DNA of 64,000 bases from JBMNKL01 sp050261495 (GTDB taxonomy: Bacteria; Bacillota; Clostridia; Acetivibrionales; DTU013): assembly GCA_050261495.1 (NCBI GenBank), contig JBLNDI010000018.1:10970-74969 (forward strand), written 5' to 3'. The notes below the pieces were generated by a model. The model worked only from the letters and a program-made list of their open reading frames with translations, ran no database searches and had not been told where the DNA came from. This document shows positions 51,385 through 60,937 of this stretch, one piece after another. The position numbers were made by a program, and so were the translations under genes. Each line of letters starts with the position of its first letter. Positions within the stretch are counted from its first letter, which is position 1.

Positions 51385-52746
51385 TTACTGCTTGGCTCTT
51401 AATTCATTAGCGGCATTCCTCAGAACAGTGGCCGGATCTTGTTTTTCAACCAATGCCTGATACATTACGGTGTTCATAACGATATCCTGTGCTGCAGCGC
51501 TCAAGTCGCCGTAATTTGGCGAAGGTATGTTGTCCTTGAGCTTAAGGAGCGTATCAAATACTTTTTCGTTTCCAAAATATTCGTCGGGTTTCTGGAGTTC
51601 AGGCGCATCCCATACATCCCAGCGCGGCGGATCGAAGGCTGCATGCGTCCAGAAACGTATATTTGCTTCAGGACTCAGCTTCAGGTGCGCCAGCAACTCT
51701 ACGGCCAAATCCACATTCTTGCTTTGGAGAGTGACGGAGGTACCGGTGCCGCCGATGCCTGCAGACAGAGCATCATTCGGGCCAGACCTGGGCATAGGCC
51801 TTACATATACCTTGCCTTTAAGATCAGGCATATAATTGATGAACCTGCTCATATACCACATTGGCATAATGAGTGATGCAATTTCTCCCGAGTTAATGAA
51901 AGAGAATGTTTCCTCGGTAGCCGTTGAACCTCCCGGAAAATCGACGGCAAACTGGTCGATGTTATACCACCTGTTGAGTTGTGTGAGTACGTCGATATTG
52001 ATTTGACTGTCCAAAACTACGTTACCGTCTTTATCCAGGTAGTCCCCGCCTCTTTGCACAATCATCGGCCAGAACGGGCGCTGGTTACCGGTCTCGATAC
52101 CGATCCACTTTTTGCCCGTTTTCTTCAGGTAGTCGCGTCCCGCCTGTTCGAATTTATCCCAGGTGTCGAGCGAGTCGATATCTATTCCCGCTGCATCGCA
52201 CAATTCCTTGTTATAGTAGACAACCGTTGCGCCGACGTGTGTAGGCAGTCCGTAAACAACGCCGTCCTTGCTGTAACAGTCAAACCGCGACTGGATAAAC
52301 TGGCTGCGGACGGGGTCCACAACGGAGTTGAGAGGAGCGAGCTGGATATCGCCCTGAAGGAAGTTGGAGAAGTAGTTGATGTTAATGTCTACGATATCAG
52401 GCGCGCCTGTGCCGGACTGAAGCGCGATGAGCAGCTTGCTTCCCAATTCCTGGTTGGGATACATTTCAAAAGTTACGTTGACGGGTTTGTCGGGATTCTT
52501 GGCATTCCAGTCTTCAATTCCGGGCTCATAGAACTGCTTGTGAACCTCGTTGAAGATCCAGAAGCTCAATTCGGTTGGTTCTGCGGATGTTTTCGCGGTT
52601 GACTCTGCTGTTGACTTGGTTTCCGATGTCTTTCCCGCATCAGGCGTCTCAGAGTCTTTTCCATTCGATGCATCTCCGCCGCACCCTGCTAAGATACCGG
52701 AAAGCAGACCGGCGATTAACAGCATGGCGATCCATTTCTTCATCAT
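51385..52746 (-). CDS. Extracellular sugar-binding lipoprotein, CUT1 family
   Basis: 453 residues. A lipoprotein signal ending LSGILAGCGG (lipobox Cys) and a Ser/Thr/Glu-rich spacer precede a type 1 extracellular solute-binding domain (LSFWIFNEVHKQFYEPGIED; IDINYFSNFLQG; GLPTHVGATVVYYNKELCDA; SAGIGGTGTSV). It captures the oligosaccharide for the two permeases downstream. AAAAGGAGG precedes the ATG. A perfect 14-bp inverted repeat lies 23 bp upstream. Confidence 0.94.
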   Translation of the reverse strand: MMKKWIAMLLIAGLLSGILAGCGGDASNGKDSETPDAGKTSETKSTAESTAKTSAEPTELSFWIFNEVHKQFYEPGIEDWNAKNPDKPVNVTFEMYPNQELGSKLLIALQSGTGAPDIVDININYFSNFLQGDIQLAPLNSVVDPVRSQFIQSRFDCYSKDGVVYGLPTHVGATVVYYNKELCDAAGIDIDSLDTWDKFEQAGRDYLKKTGKKWIGIETGNQRPFWPMIVQRGGDYLDKDGNVVLDSQINIDVLTQLNRWYNIDQFAVDFPGGSTATEETFSFINSGEIASLIMPMWYMSRFINYMPDLKGKVYVRPMPRSGPNDALSAGIGGTGTSVTLQSKNVDLAVELLAHLKLSPEANIRFWTHAAFDPPRWDVWDAPELQKPDEYFGNEKVFDTLLKLKDNIPSPNYGDLSAAAQDIVMNTVMYQALVEKQDPATVLRNAANELRAKQ

Positions 52747-52769
52747 TACATTTCCTCCTTTTTTATTAT

Positions 52770-52808
52770 TTAAATATTTCTAAAACAAAATGAATTAGAA
52801 ATATTTAA
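52770..52808. promoter_or_regulatory. Perfect 14-bp inverted repeat in the leader of the binding-protein gene
   Basis: TTAAATATTTCTAA (52770-52783) and TTAGAAATATTTAA (52795-52808) are exact inverses over an 11-bp spacer. The 333-bp gap 52747-53079 around it is strongly AT-rich and holds the divergent promoters. It is a good operator or RNA-hairpin candidate. Confidence 0.65.
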
Positions 52809-53079
52809 TTTTAGATTATTATAAAGATAAATCTGAAATATAATTATTATATTTATATAAATTACAATATCATATTAATACATATTATATGAAAAATCAA
52901 CTAAAATACGCATTTTATATATTATATTTTTCCCTAAAATATATTAAATATTCTTTATTAATTTGAATAATATATTTATTATTTGGTTTATATAATAATG
53001 AAACAAAACCAGTTACTTGTTATAAGCGGCCTAATTTCGTATAATTTATAGTTAATTAAAGCAAGGAGGTGACTGGCGT

Positions 53080-54018
53080 ATGCGTTTTTTTGAAGATTTG
53101 GACGATTCGATACCTTTTTTTAAAGCCTTGTCTTCAAATGTCCGGATACAGATATTGAAGCTTTTGAGCTATGAAAAAGAGGTCAACCTCAACGAATTAG
53201 CCAGCCGGATCGGAATAACCAACGGCGCAATGACCGCCCACATACGCATGTTGGAGGAAGCAGGAATTATAAACACCAGGACTGTTGTGGCCAAGCGCGG
53301 TTTGCAGAAGCTGTGCTCGCTTCGAATGGAGAAATACGTGATACACATCGGACATATCGGGCGCAAGTATAATCAAAATTCTTTCAGCGTGGAAATACCT
53401 CCCGGGCAGTATGTCGAATATGAAGTTACTCCAACTTGCGGTATTGCTACTACGGAACATATCATAGGGGTATATGACATGCCCGTATATTTTGCGGATA
53501 TCGAGCACTTCCAGGCACAAATTGTATGGTTTACCACAGGCTTTGTAGAATATGAAATACCGAACTACCTGCCTGAACGGGCTGTCCTTAAGGAAATATT
53601 ATTCCAGGCGGAGCTGGGCTCCGAAGCAGCCGCTTATAATAATGACTATCTATCCGACATCCATTTTTATATTAATGGCGTATTTATCGGCATTTGGCAA
53701 AGTCCCGGGGATTTCGGAGGCGTCAAAGGATTTTACAATCCTGACTGGTGGCCGCCTTCCATGAACCAGTACGGTACATTGATGGAATTCTGTGTCAATA
53801 GAGAGGGAACCTTTATCGAGGGCAAAAAATATTCCGACACTACGGTGGACCAACTGAATATTTGCCCCGGAAGCAGGATACGCCTGCGCCTGGCCGTACC
53901 GGAAGGGCTCCCGAATTCCCGCGGCCTTACCATTTACGGGAAAGGTTTCGGAAACTACAACAGCGGAATGATAATCAGGGTAGATTACGAAACCAGTATG
54001 GAAGACAGGGAAAGCTGA
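53080..54018 (+). CDS. ArsR-type winged-helix regulator with a large C-terminal domain
   Basis: 312 residues. An N-terminal winged helix (FFKALSSNVRIQILKLLSYE, LNELASRIGITNGAMTAHIR) is ArsR-like, about residues 10-75. The rest (about 95-310) is a beta-rich domain with FYNPDWWPPSMNQYGT and many aromatics, plausibly a carbohydrate-binding sensor; no Cys metal site is seen. AAGGAGGTGA precedes the ATG. It is divergent from the arabinoside importer operon, which it probably controls. Confidence 0.85.
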   Translation: MRFFEDLDDSIPFFKALSSNVRIQILKLLSYEKEVNLNELASRIGITNGAMTAHIRMLEEAGIINTRTVVAKRGLQKLCSLRMEKYVIHIGHIGRKYNQNSFSVEIPPGQYVEYEVTPTCGIATTEHIIGVYDMPVYFADIEHFQAQIVWFTTGFVEYEIPNYLPERAVLKEILFQAELGSEAAAYNNDYLSDIHFYINGVFIGIWQSPGDFGGVKGFYNPDWWPPSMNQYGTLMEFCVNREGTFIEGKKYSDTTVDQLNICPGSRIRLRLAVPEGLPNSRGLTIYGKGFGNYNSGMIIRVDYETSMEDRES

Positions 54019-54040
54019 TGCCACTTTCAAATCAACATGA

Positions 54041-54087
54041 AGCATGCCGGTTTCAGTTCACCCGTCGCAGGAAGAAACCGGCATGCT
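54041..54087 (+). repeat. Perfect 14-bp inverted repeat after the ArsR-type gene
   Basis: AGCATGCCGGTTTC (54041-54054) and GAAACCGGCATGCT (54074-54087) pair over a 19-base loop. No T-run follows directly. Confidence 0.65.
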
Positions 54088-54110
54088 GCCGGAAAAAATG
54101 AGCTTAATGC

Positions 54111-54152
54111 ACGCGTGAGGAAGGAAGGTATCCGTCACGCGTTTTCATTTTT
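54111..54152 (+). terminator. Terminator after the ArsR-type gene, overlapping the FtsX permease stop
   Basis: ACGCGTGA (54111-54118) pairs with TCACGCGT (54135-54142), then TTTCATTTTTT. The right arm contains the minus-strand stop codon of the permease. Confidence 0.6.
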
Positions 54153-56810
54153 TAAAGCATCAATCGGGTTATCCTTTTTAATTTTGCCCATAGAGTAGAG
54201 CATTGTCGCGAAAACCACGGCAAAAACGCTCCCGACGGCTATCGTCACGCTGTGCCAGGGGATGAAGAAGCCGGTTTCAAAACCCCGGGAAACGCTCCGG
54301 TATATCAGGTATGTTACGAAAAAGGATACCGTTATGCCGTATGCCAGGCCTTTAATTCCGTAAAGCAGGCATTCGTAATTCATCATCCTGTTTAATCCTT
54401 TTTGGGTCAGTCCGATAGACTTCAGCATGGCGAACTCGCGCCGCCTGAGGCCTATGTTCGTTGATATGGTGTTGAATACGTTGGCGGCTGCAATCAGCGA
54501 TATCAGTATTATGAAACCGTATGAAAAAATGCTGATTACCGAAATCAACGCCCGTGACGAATCCGCCAAATCGGCGTAATCGAACAGACCCGACAACGGC
54601 ATGCTTTTTTCCTCCAGGACGCCGTAGATTTTATCAAAAACGCTTTTATGATCGGGAGCCTTGAAATACAATACCACCGACTTGAGGGCATTTCCGCCTG
54701 CGCCCAGTACTTCATGCAGGCGGCTGCAGGGATAAAGAAGGGTAATCCCGTTTAAATTATAATCCACGCAAAACGGCTTGCTCAGGGTTACGGCGCCTGC
54801 GTGAAGGGTAATGTATTCGATTGACTCGGCAGTGGGAATTTTTATTCGTTCTTTGCCGTCATTTTCGAATATATCATATTCAGCCCCGTTTTCATCTATT
54901 TCCCTTTGCACGTAATGATAGCCTTCAATCTCCTTGATTCGCCCGAAGGACATGTCCGGTGAGCTTTCGCTCAACAGGCTGAAGGTATAAAACTTGTTTT
55001 CCTTGTAATTGTAAAGCCTCACCATGTCCAAGGCAACCGCTGCCGGCCGGTCCGCTTTCAAGTAGAGGTCTTCATCCAGCGAATTCTCATTCAGGTATTC
55101 CCTGTAAAGCGCATCGTCGATAAAGTAAATGGAGGCGTCTATATCCCAGTCGTCTAGAGGCGTCTTTCCGCCGATTTTTTCGAAATATTCCCTGTAATCC
55201 CTGCTTACAAGTTCATTTGAAATTTTAACGGTACACCGCACCGTATATGCGTAGCCTGCCTTTGTAACGCCTTCGACTGAAGAAAGCTCGCTTAAAAGTT
55301 CGTCAGGCGAATCGTATTTGCCGTTGCCGGGGTTATATGAATAGATAATATCATATTCCGATTCGTCAAACACCGAACTGCTGCTTTTATTCAGGTATGC
55401 GCCGAAGCTTGAAGCCGAAACAAACAAAACCACGCTTATAAATAATGAAACAACGGTTGCCCTGTATTTTTTCCTGCTTCGCTTGAAGTTTTTTCTTGCA
55501 ATCATGCCTTCAAATCCAAGCAAGACATACGCAAGCTTTGAAGTCTTCAGCTTTCCGGGTCTTATCCTGATATCTTCCGACTGGCGGATGGCATCTATTG
55601 CGGATATTCTTACCGCGCGCCTTGCAGGAATATATGCCGATACAAGCACGGTTACAAGGCCGACAATTATCGCGGCGGCAATGGACTCCGGCGATATCGA
55701 CAGGTCAAGCACCGTATCGCCGGTATTCAAAAATGCGGAAAGCAAGCCCCGGATAAATCTAAAGGTCAAGCCTATGCCGGCGATTCCCGCCAGTATTCCG
55801 AAAGGTATACCTATCAGGCTTAAGAAAAACCCCTCGAACAGGACGCACCGGATTATTTGACGCCTGGTGGCGCCAATGGATGAGAGCAGGCCAAACTGTT
55901 TAGTCCGCTCGCTTACCGAAATCGCAAATGCGTTGTAAATCAGCGAAATCGAGCCAAACATTATTATTGCGATTAAAATCGCGGCCAGGCTGTATAATAC
56001 CGCGGTAAAGCTGTTATTATCGGAAACCCCCAGGATGCGGAGCAAATCATTGTTGGTTGTAAGGCCGTTTTCCGGGAATTTATCATTTAAATAATTATAG
56101 ATGTTTTCGGGCTTTTTCAGCTTGATATAGACGTCATAGCTTTCCCCGGCGCCGTCATCGACAGTCAGGGCGGTATACCCGGGCGCCGAATAGCTTTCGA
56201 AGCCGGGGCGCTCATAAATGCCGACCACGGTATACGTATTCCGCATAATAATTTCGAGTACTTCTCCCTCATTGCCGTCTTTGCCTTGCAGGTAGCCGTT
56301 TAACTGACCTAATGATTTCCCGTCATATACCCTGTTGCCGATGTCCAGCGTGAGCGTGTCGCCGACCGAATACTTGATGCCGCCGTTGGTCCGGAGATGC
56401 CTGGGCAGAATTATTTCGGACGGGTTTTCGGGCATCCTCCCGTCTATCATATTCACGGGCATCATCCCGGTAAAATCCGTTCCAATCCCGCCAATGAACA
56501 AATACGGCTTGTACTCGTTCTGGCAGTCTTTAAGCATTGCGTAACCGATATTCCGGATTGACACGAAGGATTTAACCTCCGGGTCGCTGCTTAAGTCGTC
56601 GAGTTGAGCCTTGTTTATATTGAAAACAGCTCCGTGCCAATCCCCTTCCTTGCTGATTATTATATCCAGTACGAAATCCTGCAGGCTTGACACGGAAGTG
56701 GTAACGGCCGCGATCATCGACGCCGATAAAATAATGCCTACTATTGTCACAAGGGTTCTTACCTTGTTCAGGGCCAGTGTTTTCAGCGTGACCTTGTTTA
56801 AAATGTTCAT
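54135..56810 (-). CDS. FtsX-like ABC transporter permease, 891 residues
   Basis: A large permease: N-terminal helix (about 16-38), a long extracytoplasmic domain, a first FtsX core (about 265-400, with AFAISVSERTKQFGLLSSIG), a central second helix and ectodomain (about 440-745), and a second FtsX core (about 750-885, NVFNTISTNIGLRRREFAML). It resembles duplicated MacB/FtsX-type permeases moving peptides or lipids, or signalling to a kinase. The start overlaps the ATPase stop by 4 bp. A Bce-like antimicrobial-peptide module is likely, given the adjacent two-component system. Confidence 0.9.
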   Translation of the reverse strand: MNILNKVTLKTLALNKVRTLVTIVGIILSASMIAAVTTSVSSLQDFVLDIIISKEGDWHGAVFNINKAQLDDLSSDPEVKSFVSIRNIGYAMLKDCQNEYKPYLFIGGIGTDFTGMMPVNMIDGRMPENPSEIILPRHLRTNGGIKYSVGDTLTLDIGNRVYDGKSLGQLNGYLQGKDGNEGEVLEIIMRNTYTVVGIYERPGFESYSAPGYTALTVDDGAGESYDVYIKLKKPENIYNYLNDKFPENGLTTNNDLLRILGVSDNNSFTAVLYSLAAILIAIIMFGSISLIYNAFAISVSERTKQFGLLSSIGATRRQIIRCVLFEGFFLSLIGIPFGILAGIAGIGLTFRFIRGLLSAFLNTGDTVLDLSISPESIAAAIIVGLVTVLVSAYIPARRAVRISAIDAIRQSEDIRIRPGKLKTSKLAYVLLGFEGMIARKNFKRSRKKYRATVVSLFISVVLFVSASSFGAYLNKSSSSVFDESEYDIIYSYNPGNGKYDSPDELLSELSSVEGVTKAGYAYTVRCTVKISNELVSRDYREYFEKIGGKTPLDDWDIDASIYFIDDALYREYLNENSLDEDLYLKADRPAAVALDMVRLYNYKENKFYTFSLLSESSPDMSFGRIKEIEGYHYVQREIDENGAEYDIFENDGKERIKIPTAESIEYITLHAGAVTLSKPFCVDYNLNGITLLYPCSRLHEVLGAGGNALKSVVLYFKAPDHKSVFDKIYGVLEEKSMPLSGLFDYADLADSSRALISVISIFSYGFIILISLIAAANVFNTISTNIGLRRREFAMLKSIGLTQKGLNRMMNYECLLYGIKGLAYGITVSFFVTYLIYRSVSRGFETGFFIPWHSVTIAVGSVFAVVFATMLYSMGKIKKDNPIDALKNENA

Positions 56811-57490
56811 TTGCGAATCACCTCGTCGCGTATGATTTTGCCGTCTTCAAGGGAGATGATCCGGTCGGCCTGCAAGGCTATGTTTTCATCATGAGTGATA
56901 ATAATCAGCGTCTGATTGTATTTTTTATTGGATAGCTTCAAAAGCTCCACGATTTCCTGGCTGTTCTTTGAATCGAGGTTTCCCGTCGGTTCGTCGGCAA
57001 GGACGACTGCAGGGGTGTTCATAAGGGCCCTGCCGATTGATACGCGCTGCTGCTGTCCGCCGGACAGCTGGTTCGGCAGGTGATTTTCCCTGTCTTTCAG
57101 CCTCAGTATTGTGAGAAGCTCTTCAAGCCGTTCCTTGTTCACCTTCCTGCCGTCCATCAGGACCGGAAGAGTAATGTTTTCCACTACGTTTAAAACAGGG
57201 ATGAGGTTGTAGAACTGGTATATCAGCCCCACCTGCCTGCGCCTGAAAATGGCGAGCTGTTCATCCTTCTGCGCATAGACGTCCTGGCCGTCCATGTACA
57301 CTTTGCCGGACGTCGGCCTGTCCACTCCCCCGAGAATGTGCAAAAGCGTGGATTTGCCAGAGCCTGACGGTCCCATCACGGCGATAAATTCACCTTTTTG
57401 CACCGAAAACGAAACGTTGTCCAGCGCCCTGACCTCGTTTTCACCCTTGCCGTATATTTTTGTCAGGTTTTCCGCTCTCAATATCTCCAT
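56807..57490 (-). CDS. ABC transporter ATP-binding protein, MacB/LolD type
   Basis: 227 residues. Walker A MGPSGSGKSTLLH, Q-loop, signature LSGGQQQRVSIGRAL, Walker B VVLADEPTGNLDSK and switch His IITHDEN. It partners the FtsX permease directly downstream. ATG at 57490 after GGAAAGG is preferred; TTG 57502 overlaps that site. Confidence 0.95.
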   Translation of the reverse strand: MEILRAENLTKIYGKGENEVRALDNVSFSVQKGEFIAVMGPSGSGKSTLLHILGGVDRPTSGKVYMDGQDVYAQKDEQLAIFRRRQVGLIYQFYNLIPVLNVVENITLPVLMDGRKVNKERLEELLTILRLKDRENHLPNQLSGGQQQRVSIGRALMNTPAVVLADEPTGNLDSKNSQEIVELLKLSNKKYNQTLIIITHDENIALQADRIISLEDGKIIRDEVIRK

Positions 57491-57580
57491 GAAAATACTC
57501 AACCTTTCCTGAATGTAATAAATGGATGTTCAAGAATAATTGTATAACGTCATTGTGACAAGGGCGTGACTTTAAAATAA

Positions 57581-58594
57581 CTAATTTGTCACTTTGCTTT
57601 TGTAAAACCTTATTGTAAACCTTGCGCCGCCGCCGCTTTTATTTTCGGCCTTGATGGTTCCGTTTTGATTAACGATTATCATCCTTGCAAGGGCAAGCCC
57701 GATCCCGACGTTTTGGTCCCCGGAATTTTTCCCCTTGTAAAACCTCTCGAACAGGTGCGGCAAATCCTCCTTGTCTATGCCGCGGCCGTTGTCCGAAATA
57801 ACAATCTCGGTGTAAAGAGGATTCTCAAGGCAATCAATGGATATCGTCCCGCCGTTTTGGGTATGCTCCATGCAATTTTTGAGGATATTTTCGATGGCTT
57901 CGACGGACCAGGACAGATCGCCGGTATAGGTTTCATCGCCGTTCATCCGGATTTCAATTTTCTGCTCCCGCAGTTCCATTGGTATGGCAATCAACTTGAC
58001 GGAGCGCCTTATCAATTCGGCTACAGGCACGGTTTCCCGCCTGAGAATCACCGTTCCGGCGTCAAACCTGGATATTTTAAGCAGCGTCGAGACAAGCCAG
58101 TCAATCCTTGAAAGCAGCAGTTCGAGTTCCTTTACAAGCTTTAACCTCCGTTCGTCCGTAAGGCCGGGTTTTGATAAAAGAGACACCAGCAAATTTATTG
58201 ATGTAAGCGGCGTCCTGATTTGATGCGAAATATCGGCAATGGAATCGGAGAGGTAAGCCTTTTCTCTGCGCAGAGCGTCCGATTGCTCCCGAAGCTTTAT
58301 TACCATCTTCTGTATTTCGCTTTGCAATATTGAGAGCTCGCCCTCGGAGTAATCTTCTAAATTGATCGAGTCGTCACCGTGAAGAATACTGTCGATCTTC
58401 AGGCTTAAACCGGCTATTTTCCGGTACCTTTGGTACGTGACAGCGAGGTGGGTGACGGTGAACGCCAGGCCCAGGCAAGCGCAAAGAACGCCAAAGGCAA
58501 TGTCAAGGACAAACCCGGCGATTGCGAATACTGCGGTAATCAATAAAAATATGATAAGGCTCCGGCAAACTTCCGGGTTTCTGAAAAAGCTTAT
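57581..58594 (-). CDS. Sensor histidine kinase, intramembrane-sensing type, apparent ATA start
   Basis: Two membrane helices with almost no extracellular loop (about 14-36 and 38-60), a DHp domain (ADISHQIRTPLTSINLLVSL with the phospho-His about residue 124) and an ATPase domain (NCMEHT, ISDNGRGIDKEDLPHLFERF, GIGLALARMI). The usual N-terminus (SFFRNPEVCRSLIIFLLITA) lies upstream of the first TTG (58543) and continues in frame to ATA at 58594, which overlaps the response-regulator TAA as ATAA. No ATG, GTG or TTG exists between. ATA start or a mutated ATG is therefore likely. Confidence 0.8.
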   Translation of the reverse strand: MSFFRNPEVCRSLIIFLLITAVFAIAGFVLDIAFGVLCACLGLAFTVTHLAVTYQRYRKIAGLSLKIDSILHGDDSINLEDYSEGELSILQSEIQKMVIKLREQSDALRREKAYLSDSIADISHQIRTPLTSINLLVSLLSKPGLTDERRLKLVKELELLLSRIDWLVSTLLKISRFDAGTVILRRETVPVAELIRRSVKLIAIPMELREQKIEIRMNGDETYTGDLSWSVEAIENILKNCMEHTQNGGTISIDCLENPLYTEIVISDNGRGIDKEDLPHLFERFYKGKNSGDQNVGIGLALARMIIVNQNGTIKAENKSGGGARFTIRFYKSKVTN

Positions 58595-59268
58595 TTTGAA
58601 CCACCGACCTTGTATCCGAACCCGCGAATGGTTCTTATTATTTTTGGATTTTGGGGATCGTCCTCTATTTTTTCGCGCAGGCGCTTGATATAAACAGTCA
58701 ATGTATTGTCATTGACGTATTCTCCTGCGGCATCCCATATTTCATCAAGCAGCCTGTCCCGCGAGAGGACCGCTCCGGCATTATTAAGAAAAACGAGCAG
58801 CAGCCGGTATTCCAGAGCTGATAAAAAGATTTCCCTGCCGTTTTTTGTCACCGTGCCCCTGGCAGTATCCACCCGGATGCCGTCAAGCTCCAGGACAGGG
58901 GTGGCTTTACCGCTTCTCCGCAATACATTCTTTATGCGAGACAAAAGCTCTCTCGGGCGGAAAGGCTTGCTTACGTAATCGTCGGCGCCAATGTCGAAAC
59001 CTGTTACAACGCTGTATTCATCGCCCGAAGCCGTCAGGAATATGACAGGAATATCCGTTGTCGCTTTCGCAGCCGAACATACTGCAAACCCGTTTCCGTC
59101 ACGCAGGGTTATGTCAAGAATAATCAGATCATACCTGTTCATGCCCAGCTTTTTAATTGCTTCGGCCTGGCCTGCGGCGGAATCTATTTCAAAACCCTCG
59201 TCTCTCAGGTATTCGGATAAATTGTCAACGATGCTTTTGTCGTCTTCAACCAGCAATATTTTCGCCAT
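58591..59268 (-). CDS. OmpR-family response regulator
   Basis: 225 residues: receiver domain with Asp52 in LIILDITLRDGNG and Lys in DDYVSKPFRPREL, then a winged-helix DNA-binding domain (LSALEYRLLLVFLNNAGAVL, ... VYIKRLREKI, IRTIRGFGYKV). GGTGATTCC precedes the ATG at 59268; upstream in-frame ATG 59331 has no site. It should control the adjacent ABC exporter, a usual arrangement. Confidence 0.94.
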   Translation of the reverse strand: MAKILLVEDDKSIVDNLSEYLRDEGFEIDSAAGQAEAIKKLGMNRYDLIILDITLRDGNGFAVCSAAKATTDIPVIFLTASGDEYSVVTGFDIGADDYVSKPFRPRELLSRIKNVLRRSGKATPVLELDGIRVDTARGTVTKNGREIFLSALEYRLLLVFLNNAGAVLSRDRLLDEIWDAAGEYVNDNTLTVYIKRLREKIEDDPQNPKIIRTIRGFGYKVGGSK

Positions 59269-59433
59269 GGAATCACCGTTCTTCTTGACTTTAGCAGTTA
59301 AATTATAGCACTTTTTTGCAATGTTATCCATGACCCGGGTTTTATGATAAAATATTAGTATTAATTCGCAGACATGGTATCAAAATATTGAATGTCCATG
59401 CGCCAGGCTATATTAAGCAATGAGGTGGATTGT

Positions 59434-60126
59434 ATGAGCATTTCCGCGTGTGTTTCGGGAGCCGACAGGGGACTTGGTTATGAGCTTGCAAAAGGATTAC
59501 TGGAAAAAGGTTATACTGTATTTGCCGGCAGGTACAACAAGCAGTGGACCCTGCTCGACGAATTGAAGGAAGCCTACCCGGAGCGCCTGATCCCTGTTGA
59601 CTTGGATGTTTCAGATGATGAAAGCGTCAAGGCCGCGGCAGGGTTTATCAAATCAAAAGCCGAAAAACTTGAAGTGCTTGTAAATAACAGCGCAATACTC
59701 GGAGACATCACGAGCACTATCCATGATCCCCTTGATTTTGATGAAATGCTGAGGGTTATAAATGTAAACGCAATTGGCGCGTTAAGGGTAATAAATGCTT
59801 TATATCCTCTCATCATGGCGGGAGATAAAAAGCTTGTGATGAACATATCCTCCGAGGCCGGAAGCATAGGCGCCTGCCACAGAAAAGGCTGGTTTGGCTA
59901 CTGCGCGTCGAAAGCCGCGCTGAATATGCTGTCTGCCATTGTACATAACAGCCTGAAAGAAACCGGAGGGCAGGTCATTCTCATACACCCGGGATGGATG
60001 AAGTCCTGGATATCCGGCAAATACAGCGATGAAGCGCCGTTAACACCGGACATTCCGGCAATGAAAATATTGGATATTATCAGGAACCCTGGCAAGTACA
60101 AGGGGGGAAAGGCCTGCATTCATTGA
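59434..60126 (+). CDS. Short-chain dehydrogenase/reductase
   Basis: 230 residues with a Rossmann glycine motif SGADRGLGYELA (a variant of TGxxxGxG), VLVNNSAILG, ISSEAGSIG and the catalytic YCASKAAL. The substrate is unknown. GAGGTGG precedes the ATG at 59434. It precedes the ThuA-like gene by about 80 bp; SDR and ThuA commonly occur together in sugar-oxidation clusters. Confidence 0.87.
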   Translation: MSISACVSGADRGLGYELAKGLLEKGYTVFAGRYNKQWTLLDELKEAYPERLIPVDLDVSDDESVKAAAGFIKSKAEKLEVLVNNSAILGDITSTIHDPLDFDEMLRVINVNAIGALRVINALYPLIMAGDKKLVMNISSEAGSIGACHRKGWFGYCASKAALNMLSAIVHNSLKETGGQVILIHPGWMKSWISGKYSDEAPLTPDIPAMKILDIIRNPGKYKGGKACIH

Positions 60127-60207
60127 TTATGAGGGGAATAAATGGGAATTCTGACCCGGAATTGCTCTCAGCTTTAAATAAAAGTATGTGAAAACAGGAG
60201 AATTTCT

Positions 60208-60843
60208 ATGGCCGGGAAAAAGAAGGCGGTATTAATAGGGGATAACGAAAGGGCGCAATGGCATCCCCTGGATAGAATCGGCAAGGTGCTGAATGAAATC
60301 CTCGCGGGCTTTGACATTGTGCAGTTGGAGGATTATGAGCAATTCAGGGAAGAAAACATATGCCGTTACGACCTGTGCATTTCATTTATTGATAATTTCG
60401 GTCAAAAGCTTAGTGATGAACAAGCCGCCGGATTGATATCCTACGTCTGCCGCGGCGGAGGGCTTCTGATGATCCATAACGGCATTTCAATAGGCGAGCG
60501 TTATGAACTGGCGCAGTTGGCAGGCGGGAGATTCACTGAGCATCCGGAGCAGAAGGTTCTCGCATACAAACCCAAACGAACAGGCCATATAATCATGGAC
60601 GGGATGGAAAGCTTTTCGGTAAAGGAAGAGCCATACCGGTTTTTATTTGATAACATGGCTGAAACAACAATTCTCCTGGAGTATGAATACGAAGGGGAGA
60701 TGTGGCCGGCCGCCTGGGCCCACTCTTACGGGCTCGGCAGGGTTGTTTACCTGTCCCCCGGGCATAATATTGAAACGTTCTTGGACCCTGCGTTCGGAAA
60801 GCTTGTCGCAAGAAGCGGGTTATGGGCCGCAGGAGTTTTATAG
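60208..60843 (+). CDS. ThuA-like domain protein
   Basis: 211 residues, class I glutamine-amidotransferase-like fold of the ThuA (trehalose utilisation) family: KAVLIGDNERAQWHPLDRIG, LLMIHNGISIGERY, FTEHPEQ and AWAHSYGLGRVVYLSPGH. Family members act in sugar-acid metabolism. AACAGGAGAA precedes the ATG. The 326-bp gap after it holds tandem repeats. Confidence 0.88.
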   Translation: MAGKKKAVLIGDNERAQWHPLDRIGKVLNEILAGFDIVQLEDYEQFREENICRYDLCISFIDNFGQKLSDEQAAGLISYVCRGGGLLMIHNGISIGERYELAQLAGGRFTEHPEQKVLAYKPKRTGHIIMDGMESFSVKEEPYRFLFDNMAETTILLEYEYEGEMWPAAWAHSYGLGRVVYLSPGHNIETFLDPAFGKLVARSGLWAAGVL

Positions 60844-60937
60844 GCATTGCGTGTGTTTGATTATACTTTTGTATGTTTATACTTTATTTATAAGACTTTA
60901 TTTACATGGGTGGGCGTGCATGGCGCAAATTTAATGC

